Shown: piece by piece, positions 33,569 to 42,511 of the stretch | How positions within the stretch are numbered: the first letter of the stretch is position 1 | Layout of the letters: every line of letters begins with the position of its first letter | Source of the DNA: Oceanospirillum linum | GTDB taxonomy: Bacteria > Pseudomonadota > Gammaproteobacteria > Pseudomonadales > Halomonadaceae | NCBI RefSeq assembly: GCF_001995095.2 | Contig: NZ_MTSD02000002.1 | Location: 578,099-642,098 of the forward strand | Direction: 5' to 3' | DNA length: 64,000 nt | Made by a program: the position numbers and the translations under genes | Notes under the pieces: generated by a model | Seen by the model: the letters and a program-made list of their open reading frames with translations, nothing else | Databases searched by the model: none | Told to the model about the DNA's origin: nothing

Positions 33569-34531
33569 TCAGCTTTTGGCGGCTTTCTGCTGCTTGTTTG
33601 CCGCCAGAACATACAAATACTCCAATGCCAGTGTTGCTGCTGCCAGAGCGGTTATCTCCGCATGATCATAGGCGGGAGCAACTTCCACCAGGTCCATTCC
33701 GATCAGGTCAATACCCTGCAAACCACGAACAATTTTCAAAGCACAGTCGATACTGATACCAGCGGCCACCGGCGTGCCGGTTCCCGGTGCAAATGCAGGA
33801 TCAATACCGTCGATATCAAAGCTCAGATATGTGGGCTTATCACCCACCCGCTGACGGATTTTTTCCAGTACGGCACCGGGGCCGTGATCACCAACCCAAG
33901 CGGCATCCAGTACTTCAAACGGATGACCCTCATAAGTGTAGGCGGTCCGGATACCAATTTGGATAGAGTGCTCAGTATCGATTAAACCTTCTTCTACCGC
34001 CCGATGAAAGATGGTGCCGTGATCATACTCACTGCCACCGGAGTAGGTATCAGTATGGGCATCCACATGGATCAGAGCCATTGGGCCATATTTTTCCGCA
34101 TAAGCCCGCAGTACCGGCAAAGAGATAAAGTGATCACCGCCAAAGGTCAGCGCGGTCTTATCAGACTGTAAGACAGAGCGGATATGCGCCTCTAAAGCAT
34201 CGACCATTGTTTGTGGCTCACCATGTTTAAAACGCACGTTACCACTGTCTGTGACCGACAGGTGATCATCCAGTGCAAACGTCCAGGGCCAACGGGCACC
34301 TTCCCATATGAGATTCGCAGATGCCTGACGGATCGCCTGAGGTCCCATACGGGAACCGGGTCGACCTGATGTTGCCAGATCAAATGGCACGCCACTGACA
34401 ACAACATCTGCCAGAGAGGCCTGAATATCCCGCACCAGAGGGAACTGCATAAACGTCATACCCAGTTCACCGTACAGTGGCAGGTCCGCATTGGCGACGC
34501 TTCCGGTATGAAGGGGTGCAGTGGCTGACAT
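33569..34531 (-). CDS. speB: Agmatinase
   Basis: 320 residues of the ureohydrolase family. The two-manganese site ligands are in LTFGGDHF, VDAHTDTYSG and SFDIDGIDPAFAPGTGTP. The N-terminal SGVPFDLATSGRPGSRMGP and the C-terminal MDLVEVAPAYDHAEITALAA closely match E. coli SpeB. It hydrolyses agmatine to putrescine and urea, which feeds the catabolic genes here. A divergent LysR regulator (34765) is the likely controller. Confidence 0.93.
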   Translation of the reverse strand: MSATAPLHTGSVANADLPLYGELGMTFMQFPLVRDIQASLADVVVSGVPFDLATSGRPGSRMGPQAIRQASANLIWEGARWPWTFALDDHLSVTDSGNVRFKHGEPQTMVDALEAHIRSVLQSDKTALTFGGDHFISLPVLRAYAEKYGPMALIHVDAHTDTYSGGSEYDHGTIFHRAVEEGLIDTEHSIQIGIRTAYTYEGHPFEVLDAAWVGDHGPGAVLEKIRQRVGDKPTYLSFDIDGIDPAFAPGTGTPVAAGISIDCALKIVRGLQGIDLIGMDLVEVAPAYDHAEITALAAATLALEYLYVLAANKQQKAAKS

Positions 34532-34764
34532 GGTTAACGCTCCTGAAACTTATTACTTGGATTTATGGGCTTAGTGCCTGACTTGCCTCTGTACAAGTGA
34601 GATCAATTCAGCGGCCCTTGTGTCTTGCATTAAGATTAGGCTTGCATCAATCATTAGTGAAACGCATAGTTACAATATTGGTATGCATGAAATTAATATA
34701 AAACCTGATCTCTCCCACAAAAAAAGAGCCGCTACGAGTAGCATCTGATGATGAGTACCACCCA

Positions 34765-35712
34765 ATGAAGTCACTGCGTCAATTCGATCTGAATCTGTTG
34801 GTTCTGCTGGAAGCCTTACTGACCGAATGTCATGTAAGCCGAGCCGCAAAAAGGGTTTTTCTCAGCCAATCCGCCATGAGTCATGCCCTGAACCGGCTAC
34901 GGGAACAGCTGGATGATCCTTTGTTGATCCGCACGGAAAATGGTCTGCAGCCAACCCCCAGGGCACAAGAGTTACTGCCGGAGGTTCGCAATGCCCTGCG
35001 CCAGATTGAGCGTACTCTTAGCCCCCCTGAAAGTTTTGATCCTGCCAGTAGCCGACGGGCTTTTGTGATCGCCTGTACGGACTATTTTGAAGCGGTCGTG
35101 TTTCCTCAGATGATCAGTCATTTTCAGGATATAGCCCCCAACATCACGATAGAAGCCCGCATGATTGTCGATGATGCTTTTCTATCCGACCTGGAAACAG
35201 GGGTCGTTGACCTGGTAGTGGGAATGGATATTTGCGAATCTATACCGAGCCACCTTGAGGCTCAAAGCTGGATTACAGAGCAACAGATTTGCCTATTAGC
35301 CAATAACAATGAGACCCACTTAAAGCAGCTAAGTTTAGAGGACTATATTCAGCGACCCCATATTGTTTTTTCTGATCTGGTAGGGAGTAATGCCAACGCT
35401 ATCGATCACTGGTTAGCCGAAAGAAAGCTTAGCCGTCGCTCCATAGCCCGCACCGTAAACTATATGGCAGCGGCCAAGATTGTTGCCCAAAGCCAAGCGA
35501 TTATGACCCTGCCCTATCAGATGGGATTGCTGTTCAGTGAGATGTTGCCGGTACGCTTAGTACAGCCTCCAGAAGGGCTACCCAGCGTGCAAATGACCCA
35601 GATTTATCACCCGTTATTTGCGAAAGAACCGGGGCGAATCTGGTTGCAACAACAGGTGCAGCACTTCGGCGACCAACTACTGAGCGGCGGTAAAGATTCA
35701 GGTCAAGACTGA
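34765..35712 (+). CDS. LysR-family transcriptional regulator
   Basis: 315 residues. The N-terminal helix-turn-helix is standard (LLVLLEALLTECHVSRAAKR, then SQSAMSHALNRLREQLDDPL). The remaining about 220 residues form the two-lobed co-inducer domain. It is divergent from speB with a 233-base shared region and may respond to agmatine or arginine derivatives. The C-terminal tail after residue 305 is short and polar. Confidence 0.9.
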   Translation: MKSLRQFDLNLLVLLEALLTECHVSRAAKRVFLSQSAMSHALNRLREQLDDPLLIRTENGLQPTPRAQELLPEVRNALRQIERTLSPPESFDPASSRRAFVIACTDYFEAVVFPQMISHFQDIAPNITIEARMIVDDAFLSDLETGVVDLVVGMDICESIPSHLEAQSWITEQQICLLANNNETHLKQLSLEDYIQRPHIVFSDLVGSNANAIDHWLAERKLSRRSIARTVNYMAAAKIVAQSQAIMTLPYQMGLLFSEMLPVRLVQPPEGLPSVQMTQIYHPLFAKEPGRIWLQQQVQHFGDQLLSGGKDSGQD

Positions 35713-35883
35713 ACCAGCAACATAAGCTTTACCGCCCATCATCAGAGGTCCGTTTCAGCCCGTACCGGTCAGATGCCTTTCCCCTGAGTATGAGAGTCAT
35801 GAACTTGACCGCTATCAATGCAACAACAGCCACAAAGAGAATAATGGGCGTTATCTGCTAGACAACCCCAGGGGGAAAACGCT

Positions 35884-36900
35884 ATGAAAGCAGCTGTCGT
35901 CAATGAGTTTAAAGGCCCGCTAGAGACCAAAGATATTCCTCGGCCGGAGATCAAGGCAAAGGATGTCCTCGTGAAGATTCATGCCTGTGGTGTTTGTCAT
36001 ACGGATCTTCATGCCTGCCATGGTGACTGGCCGGTTAAACCTAAAATGCCACTGGTTCCGGGACATGAAGGTGTAGGGGAAATTGTTGAAGTTGGCAGCG
36101 AAATTCATCACCTGAGTGTTGGTGACCGGGTGGGCATACCCTGGCTATATAGCGCTTGCGGTCACTGCGACTATTGCCTGGAAGGAAAAGAAACACTCTG
36201 CCTGGACCAGCAGAATGCCGGGTACTCTGTAGATGGCAGCTATGCTGAATACTGCCTGGCTGATGGTGAGTATGTTGTCAAAATCCCGGATGGATTAAGC
36301 TATGTGGATGCCGCACCGCTTTTTTGTGCTGGCGTAACAACCTATAAAGCGCTCAAGGTTACTGAAGTTAAACCCGGTGAGTGGGTTGCCATTATCGGTG
36401 TCGGCGGCCTGGGTCATTTAGCGGTGCAATATGCAGTTGCTATGGGAATGAATGTCATCGCGGTTGACACCGGAGCTGAAAAGCTGGAACTGGCGCAAAA
36501 ACTGGGTGCAAAACACTGCATTGATTTTATGCAGGACACGCCTTCGGCAAAGATTATTGAGCTGACTGGTGGCGGTGCTCACGGTGTTGTCTGTACAGCT
36601 GTCTCCCAACCTGCCTTTAAAGAAGCTTACCGTGCCATTCGGCGCGGCGGGGCTTGTGTTCTGGTTGGGCTACCTCCGGAGGAGATGCCCATTCCAATTT
36701 TTGATACCGTGCTTAACGGCGTGAAGGTGGTAGGCTCTATTGTTGGTACCCGTAAAGACCTGAAAGAGTGCTTGCAGTTTGCCGCTGAAGGTAAAGTAAA
36801 AGCGATCACCGAGGTTAAACAACTGGAAGATATCAACGACATCTTCGCTGAAATGGAAAAAGGTGAAATTACCGGCCGTATCGTAATGGATATGAGCTAA
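35884..36900 (+). CDS. adhP: Zinc-dependent alcohol dehydrogenase AdhP
   Basis: 338 residues, medium-chain dehydrogenase. Catalytic zinc ligands are Cys in [12 protein letters not shown], His in [11 protein letters not shown] and the later Cys; the structural zinc Cys cluster is [15 protein letters not shown]. The NAD-binding motif is [15 protein letters not shown]. The size and motifs fit the AdhP ethanol/propanol-preferring group. A ribosome site (GGGGGAAAA) precedes the start. It stands alone, bounded by a strong hairpin terminator. Confidence 0.92.
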   Translation: MKAAVVNEFKGPLETKDIPRPEIKAKDVLVKIHACGVCHTDLHACHGDWPVKPKMPLVPGHEGVGEIVEVGSEIHHLSVGDRVGIPWLYSACGHCDYCLEGKETLCLDQQNAGYSVDGSYAEYCLADGEYVVKIPDGLSYVDAAPLFCAGVTTYKALKVTEVKPGEWVAIIGVGGLGHLAVQYAVAMGMNVIAVDTGAEKLELAQKLGAKHCIDFMQDTPSAKIIELTGGGAHGVVCTAVSQPAFKEAYRAIRRGGACVLVGLPPEEMPIPIFDTVLNGVKVVGSIVGTRKDLKECLQFAAEGKVKAITEVKQLEDINDIFAEMEKGEITGRIVMDMS

Positions 36901-36908
36901 ACACTACA

Positions 36909-36941
36909 CATCTGAGGCCGGGAGCCACCTGGCCTCAGATG
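36909..36941. terminator. Bidirectional terminator between adhP and hemerythrin gene
   Basis: CATCTGAGGCC (36909-36919) and GGCCTCAGATG (36931-36941) are a perfect 11-bp inverted repeat. It overlaps the last bases of the convergent hemerythrin gene. Confidence 0.7.
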
Positions 36942-37429
36942 CCTGTACCCTCTCCTAACCAACTGGCACGACAACGAAGAAAATCTGCCAGAGGGTAATC
37001 CCACTCCTGCTGATGTTTATCCTGCCAGTGGCAAAGCTTTAACTGTAGTCCAACCGCATCGGGCTGATGACCGGCGTTCAGACTATTACGTTGATCATCC
37101 AGTAGCAGCAACAAGGCATCATGCTCGGCTTTATGAGCCTTGTACTGATCAAACTCTGTCGTCAGCATAAAGCGCTCTTCCTGCTCAAAGTGCTCTTTAG
37201 CCTCCTGACAGATCTGCTCCAACAAACAGGAAAAGGCGGCCTTGTCTACCAAAGGTAAAGCGCCCAGCAGCGCAGTAAACTTATGGTGCGCCCTATCCAT
37301 GGCGGCATGCTCGTAGTACTGCAGGCGCATTCCCGGTGCAATTTCGGACGCATTCAATGTTCTCAGAACCGTTTTTGCAGTATTTTCAGAGGATTTCATA
37401 GTAACCGCCATCATTATAAAGGAGTTCAT
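36935..37429 (-). CDS. Hemerythrin-domain protein
   Basis: 164 residues from the first ATG; internal Met codons at residues 6, 7 and 11 are also possible starts and no single ribosome site decides. The iron-ligand pattern of hemerythrin is present: His in MDRAHHKFTALL, HFEQEERFM and KAEHDALLLLL, plus a later His in HWQDKHQQEWDYPLA. Such bacterial proteins bind a di-iron centre and sense or carry oxygen. The gene is monocistronic. Confidence 0.85.
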   Translation of the reverse strand: MNSFIMMAVTMKSSENTAKTVLRTLNASEIAPGMRLQYYEHAAMDRAHHKFTALLGALPLVDKAAFSCLLEQICQEAKEHFEQEERFMLTTEFDQYKAHKAEHDALLLLLDDQRNSLNAGHQPDAVGLQLKLCHWQDKHQQEWDYPLADFLRCRASWLGEGTGI

Positions 37430-37514
37430 CAGGCCAAACCGGCAGGACGCTTATCCTCGTTTTTTATGGGGTTTAAAACAATGCGATTTGTCAAAACTCC
37501 GTTAATCAGGCGGC

Positions 37515-38417
37515 TTACGGAGCTAAACAGGTCTCTGATTCAGGTGATGGCCGACTGGACAAAAGCGCCTGAGCAACACCAGAGAACATAATCAATCCGC
37601 AGCCGGACAGCTGGAGAAGATTCAGGCTTTGGCCAAACAACAACCAACCCAAAGCCACCACTGTGATGGGCTCCAGATAAGCTAACGTACCAAAAGTTGA
37701 AGCCGGTAATGCCCTCAAGGCAACAACAGCCAGCACAATTGCCATAAAGCCGGGAACAATTCCTGCCAGCACCAACCAACCCCATTGAGGTAATGAAATC
37801 ACATCTCCCTGCAATAACATCAGAGGTAACATGCACAGTGCACCAGCAAACATCTGATAGCCACTTCGGGTCAATACATGAACCCGTGCTTCAATCAGGC
37901 GGTTAGTCAGAATAAAGGCTGCGTAGCAAGCCATTGCACAAAGCCCATAGAATAGACCCAGCGCCTCATCTGCCCGCCCTTTCAGGGAAAGATTAAACTC
38001 CATCATCATGGCAAAACCAAACAGGGCCAGAAGAATCAGCCCCACAGAAGCGCCGGTTAAACGCTCTCCCATAAAAAAATGTGCCACGACAGATGCGGCT
38101 ACCGGTGCCAGGTAGATCAGCATAATGGCATTGGCCATGGAGGTGTACTGCATTGAGAGCACATAGAAGACCACAAAACCTGCCAAAAAAGCTCCGGTCA
38201 GCAGCACCTTTACACCGGGCCAGACTATGAGTTTCTCCTTCTGGCGAGTTGCCAGCAGAAACAACGCCATCAGCAAGGCACCAAAAAACAGGCGGTAAAA
38301 GGTGACAGCCTCAGCACTGACTCCAGCATAATGAGAGATAGTACCAATTGTACCCATAAAAAACGCAGACAGCGCTGCGGCAATCAGAAAGCGCCCGGAG
38401 GATAAATCGGAAGACAT
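37515..38417 (-). CDS. EamA/DMT-family transporter
   Basis: 300 residues from the ATG at 38417, which has AGGTG six bases upstream; a longer in-frame start at 38441 has none. Ten hydrophobic helices in two EamA repeats are visible, with SMQYTSMANAIMLIYLAPVA near residue 85 and TFGTLAYLEPITVVALGWLL near 250. It probably exports a small metabolite. It lies between the PhoD-like and hemerythrin genes with no functional link apparent. Confidence 0.88.
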   Translation of the reverse strand: MSSDLSSGRFLIAAALSAFFMGTIGTISHYAGVSAEAVTFYRLFFGALLMALFLLATRQKEKLIVWPGVKVLLTGAFLAGFVVFYVLSMQYTSMANAIMLIYLAPVAASVVAHFFMGERLTGASVGLILLALFGFAMMMEFNLSLKGRADEALGLFYGLCAMACYAAFILTNRLIEARVHVLTRSGYQMFAGALCMLPLMLLQGDVISLPQWGWLVLAGIVPGFMAIVLAVVALRALPASTFGTLAYLEPITVVALGWLLFGQSLNLLQLSGCGLIMFSGVAQALLSSRPSPESETCLAP

Positions 38418-38452
38418 TGTTTGCACCTGAATATCAGACATTGGAAATAAAA

Positions 38453-38479
38453 AAACCGGAGCCTTTCCAGCTCCGGTTT
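38453..38479 (-). terminator. Terminator after the PhoD-like gene
   Basis: On the minus strand AAACCGGAGC (38479-38470) pairs with GCTCCGGTTT (38462-38453), followed by TTTTATTT. Confidence 0.85.
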
Positions 38480-38562
38480 ATACTATTGCATTCGGCTCTT
38501 TTACATTATATTCACTGTCTTTTCCAGAAAATATACCGGAATCAAAGCATAATCCCAGTGAT

Positions 38563-40593
38563 TTACTCCCATCTGGCCTCATCCTCCTGTAGCTTAAAAC
38601 TAATATCCCGGCCATCAGCACAAAGTTGCACAACTCTGACCGGAGCCCCCTCAGCATTTAACTCCACCAATCCAACACCGGCCCCATTTGCAAGGCGCTC
38701 ACCGGGATCAGCGGTTTGAGGCTTTCTGGGAATCACCCGCATTTTACGCCGCTTAGTAAACCAGTTCAGCGGGGATTTTGGCGAATAGAGCCAGCGATTC
38801 AAACGATCAAATAGGGTCAGCAGCTTTGCAGGGAACTCATTCTTGTAACCGCTACTGGTAATTTGCCAGATATCCGGCCCCCGTTCATGGCCCCGCAGCT
38901 CAATGTCATAAACAAAGGAGTAGTGGACATCCCCGGAGAGAATGACAAAATTTTTCGGCGTTTTGGGATGCCGGAACAGATTCATCAGTGCATAGGCGGC
39001 ACCCTGATGAGCCATCCAGTTTTCCGCATCCACCATCAGAGGCTTACCAAACCAGGTGAAAATACGCTGTATCACCTCTATCAGCTTAACGCCAAATACA
39101 GGTGCCGGGGACACCATGACCACCGCATCGTGGCCGATCAGCCGCTGCTGCAGATCCGTCAGAGCCTCCCAGTCCATCAGCCCGGATGGCAGATCGAGCG
39201 AACGCTCCGAGCGCCAGCGATGGGTTCGCGTATCCAGTACCAACAGAACAGGCTGGGTGTCCCATTGATAATGCCAATCAGGAAAACGGGTCAGCTCATC
39301 AATCAGCTGCTGATGATCGTGGCCACCGGGAGAGCTCAATGTCCGCGCGGTCAGTTGCATCAGTTCATCCGGCAACTGCTCCGGGGCATTTCCCCACCCC
39401 TGACAAATAAGGTAGCCGGTCAACGCATTACCAATAATGCGACGGGAGAAGCCATGGCCATATGCGGTCTGCTCCCATGCGGCGGTCAGGTTCCAGTCAT
39501 CTGTAATATCGTGATCATCAAAAATCATCGCCACCGGCAGGTGAGCCATCAGACGCCGGACTTTCCCTAAACCACTGACAAAATGTTTCACTTCGCGGCT
39601 TTCACGTACATAGGTATCAGCTTGCTCAGGGGATAGTGCTTGCGTCAGCTCACTCACATCGGGAACCGACAGATTCTGCCAGCCCGCCGGGGACCAGGCC
39701 AACAGATACATTGACAGCACTTCCGCCAGAGAGATCAGATGATTATGGGCATTATCTGATGTAAATACGGGTTTGCGGGCACCGCCAAATACCAGGTCCG
39801 TCACCGCCTGCCCGCCTTCAGTATCCGGTAAAAGAGCTTCCCGCTGATAATAATAGGGATTGCTTTCATGAAGCTGCCCGGAAGAGTTGACATCAGAACA
39901 GGGTAGCGCCTCTTCGGCAAACCCCAGCTGAGCAATAAACCGGTGAATTGAAGCCAGAAAGGGAGCAGCAACATCATCAGCATAAATCTGATCGCCACTC
40001 ATAATCAGTAGTGCGGGCCAGTCCTTAGGATGACAGGCTGCCAGCTCATCATCCGCTCGCCAAAGACCATCATCGCTTTCATGGTGAGGCTTGCGGCAGG
40101 AACCATGTAACAGCTTACTCAGTTGGCTTTTCAGAACAAAACCTGGCGTATCCCGCCCCGGATAAACAAGGTCCGGTGCCCAGTGTCGCCAGCTGATAAA
40201 TGCATCACTGGCTAAGGGTTCTAGTGCTTGGTCAACGGTTTTCAGGGGAGCAAAACTTAGTTCATATCCTACCCAGCAATCTTTGGGTAGCGGGGTGCCG
40301 GGTGAGATCTCTACCAGCTGAAACCAAAGGTGATCAGCCCCCTGAATTTGCAGGCAGCCTGTACGCCACTGCTCCGGATTGATGTGCTGAACCTCACCCT
40401 GCCCATAAGACAGTGTTAAACGACCCGCGACAGGCTGAGATGTCGCCAGCCAGAAGGTTAGCTTTGATGGTGTACACCGGCGCAAAATAGGCCCTGCGAG
40501 CACCAAAGGCAATTTTTTCTGCCCCTCTGTATGCGACTGCGATTCAGGATAAACAGGTACTGTCGCGTTCAGGTTTTGCTCGCTTCCGGTCAT
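38563..40593 (-). CDS. PhoD-like alkaline phosphatase / phosphodiesterase
   Basis: 676 residues, long for the family. Metal-ligand motifs of the PhoD-like metallophosphatases are visible: LHGSCRKPHHES, MSGDQIYADDV, MIFDDHDITDDWN and ILSGDVHYSF. There is no signal peptide, so unlike secreted PhoD it appears cytoplasmic. The first about 170 residues form a beta-rich non-catalytic domain. AGGAG precedes the start. Its substrate may be phosphodiesters or phospholipid derivatives; I cannot tell. Confidence 0.88.
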   Translation of the reverse strand: MTGSEQNLNATVPVYPESQSHTEGQKKLPLVLAGPILRRCTPSKLTFWLATSQPVAGRLTLSYGQGEVQHINPEQWRTGCLQIQGADHLWFQLVEISPGTPLPKDCWVGYELSFAPLKTVDQALEPLASDAFISWRHWAPDLVYPGRDTPGFVLKSQLSKLLHGSCRKPHHESDDGLWRADDELAACHPKDWPALLIMSGDQIYADDVAAPFLASIHRFIAQLGFAEEALPCSDVNSSGQLHESNPYYYQREALLPDTEGGQAVTDLVFGGARKPVFTSDNAHNHLISLAEVLSMYLLAWSPAGWQNLSVPDVSELTQALSPEQADTYVRESREVKHFVSGLGKVRRLMAHLPVAMIFDDHDITDDWNLTAAWEQTAYGHGFSRRIIGNALTGYLICQGWGNAPEQLPDELMQLTARTLSSPGGHDHQQLIDELTRFPDWHYQWDTQPVLLVLDTRTHRWRSERSLDLPSGLMDWEALTDLQQRLIGHDAVVMVSPAPVFGVKLIEVIQRIFTWFGKPLMVDAENWMAHQGAAYALMNLFRHPKTPKNFVILSGDVHYSFVYDIELRGHERGPDIWQITSSGYKNEFPAKLLTLFDRLNRWLYSPKSPLNWFTKRRKMRVIPRKPQTADPGERLANGAGVGLVELNAEGAPVRVVQLCADGRDISFKLQEDEARWE

Positions 40594-40760
40594 GCGAAAA
40601 AAACTCCTTTCATATTCAGATAAGCCCTACAGGCCGCTATAACGTTAACCTGTCAGATAACCGATTGCGATTAAAGTTGCCGAAACCTTATACCCAAAGC
40701 ATGGCACCTCGCCCATGGCAGCATTAACATGCCACAAAGAATACAGACACCAAAAACAGC

Positions 40761-41783
40761 TTACACACCAATATTTTCCGCCACCCACTCCGGGTTGTAA
40801 TAGGTGTCCGGGTACCGCTCGCCACTGTCACACATCAGTGTCACTACGGACCCCTCCTCACCCAGCTCAACCATCTTTCGGGCAAGCTGAAGTGCTCCCC
40901 AAAGATTCGTTCCCGTCGACGGTCCGGCTTTACGTCCGGTTCTGTCATATAACCAGTGCATGGTAGCAACGCTGGCAAGATCCGGCACTTTTAACATGTT
41001 ATCAATCACTCCGGGCTGGAATGACTCTTCGACCAGGGGACGGCCAATACCTTCAATACGGCTGTTATGTTCAGAGGTCAGCCTACGATCACCTTGCTGG
41101 TAGGCATCAAAAAAAACCGAGTTTTCAGGGTCCACTACGGTGAGCAAGGTATCCAGGCCTTTATATCGGATATAACGACCAATCGTAGCGGATGTACCGC
41201 CGGTGCCTGCACTCATCACAATATGCCGGGGCACAGGAAAGCGTTCTCGGGCCATCTGCTGAAAAATACTCTCAGCAATATTATTACTGCCCCGCCAGTC
41301 TGTTGCCCGCTCAGCATTGGCAAACTGATCCATAAAATAACCATTCAGCTTGCGGGCTAGTGCTACGGCAGCACGGTGCATCTCAGTTGCAGATTCAACA
41401 AAGTGACACTGGCCCCCGTAGTGCTCAATTAATTCAATTTTTCGTTTTGCCGTTTTGGCTGGCATAACCGCAATAAACGGCACCCCAATCATTCGGGCAA
41501 AATAAGCCTCAGAAACCGCGGTGCTTCCGGAAGATGCTTCAATAACCGGTGTATTTTCATGGATCTTACCGTTGCATAACGCATACAGAAATAAAGAACG
41601 CGCCAGCCGGTGCTTAAGGCTTCCTGTAGGATGGGTGCTTTCATCTTTCAGATAGATATCAACACAGTCAAGCTGACCATCTTCAAAATCAGAAAGATCT
41701 AACTTGATCAGGTGGGTATCCGCAGACCGTTGATAATCCGCATGAATTTTTGCTATAGATTGGTTCACCCAGGCTCGCATCAT
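40761..41783 (-). CDS. PLP-dependent L-cysteine desulfhydrase, Cds1 type
   Basis: 340 residues of the cysteine synthase fold. The PLP Lys is K57 in [32 protein letters not shown] follows; the phosphate-binding loop is [12 protein letters not shown]. It lacks the features of CysK that recruit O-acetylserine and resembles the Cds1 group, which breaks cysteine into sulfide, pyruvate and ammonia. An AsnC/Lrp regulator is divergent from it, the same pairing as DecR and the cysteine desulfidase in enterobacteria. A role in cysteine detoxification is therefore likely. AGGA precedes the start. Confidence 0.83.
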   Translation of the reverse strand: MMRAWVNQSIAKIHADYQRSADTHLIKLDLSDFEDGQLDCVDIYLKDESTHPTGSLKHRLARSLFLYALCNGKIHENTPVIEASSGSTAVSEAYFARMIGVPFIAVMPAKTAKRKIELIEHYGGQCHFVESATEMHRAAVALARKLNGYFMDQFANAERATDWRGSNNIAESIFQQMARERFPVPRHIVMSAGTGGTSATIGRYIRYKGLDTLLTVVDPENSVFFDAYQQGDRRLTSEHNSRIEGIGRPLVEESFQPGVIDNMLKVPDLASVATMHWLYDRTGRKAGPSTGTNLWGALQLARKMVELGEEGSVVTLMCDSGERYPDTYYNPEWVAENIGV

Positions 41784-41912
41784 GTTTTCCTGTTTTAGTC
41801 ATTGATGAAAATGATTATAAAAACAAGCCCGAAGAAAAATTTTGCTATATGCTGAAATAAAACGATGCGCCAGAGAAAATTTTTCTATGCAGACAACTTT
41901 CAAAGAAAAAAC

Positions 41913-42371
41913 ATGGATAAAACGGACAAAACAATCTTAAAAATCCTTCAGCAGGATAGCACTATCGCGGTACAGTCTATTGCAGATACCGTAAATCTCT
42001 CTGTTACCCCCTGCTGGAAGAGGATCAAACGGCTGGAAGAAAAGGGCATTATCCAAAAACGGGTGGCTCTGTTAGACCGGCATAAAGTTGATCTTGGTGT
42101 TTCTGTTTTTGTACACCTGAAGACCCAGCGTCATGATGAAAACTGGCTGATGGCCTTTGCCGATAAGATACGCCAGTTTGATGAAGTCATGGAGTGTTAT
42201 CGTATGGCGGGGGAATGGGACTATCTGCTGCGGGTCGTAGCCAGAGATATTACTGCATTTGATCACTTCTACAAGAAACTGATTTCACAGGTAGAAGGGC
42301 TCAGTGATGTCAGTTCGAGCTTTGCGATGGAAGAAGTCAAATATAGTACTCAGTTGCCTTTAAACCCATAA
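41913..42371 (+). CDS. Lrp/AsnC-family regulator, likely cysteine-responsive
   Basis: 152 residues from the ATG at 41913; an upstream in-frame ATG at 41865 would add 16 residues not seen in the family. An N-terminal helix-turn-helix (VQSIADTVNLSVTPCWKRIK) is followed by the RAM effector domain (about 65-145). The CW in VTPCWKRIKRLEEKGII is typical of the DecR/YbaO branch. It is divergent from the cysteine desulfhydrase and probably activates it when cysteine is in excess. Confidence 0.9.
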   Translation: MDKTDKTILKILQQDSTIAVQSIADTVNLSVTPCWKRIKRLEEKGIIQKRVALLDRHKVDLGVSVFVHLKTQRHDENWLMAFADKIRQFDEVMECYRMAGEWDYLLRVVARDITAFDHFYKKLISQVEGLSDVSSSFAMEEVKYSTQLPLNP

Positions 42372-42511
42372 ACAGTAACACTTAAAATCATGTATTATTT
42401 TTACACCAAAACAAAACAGGCTTCACTGAAGTGATTGAAACATGTTATCTCTGTAGGGCCTTCTAATAAATTTCGATAGCTTACCGATAAGATATAAAAC
42501 GAAACCGGGCT

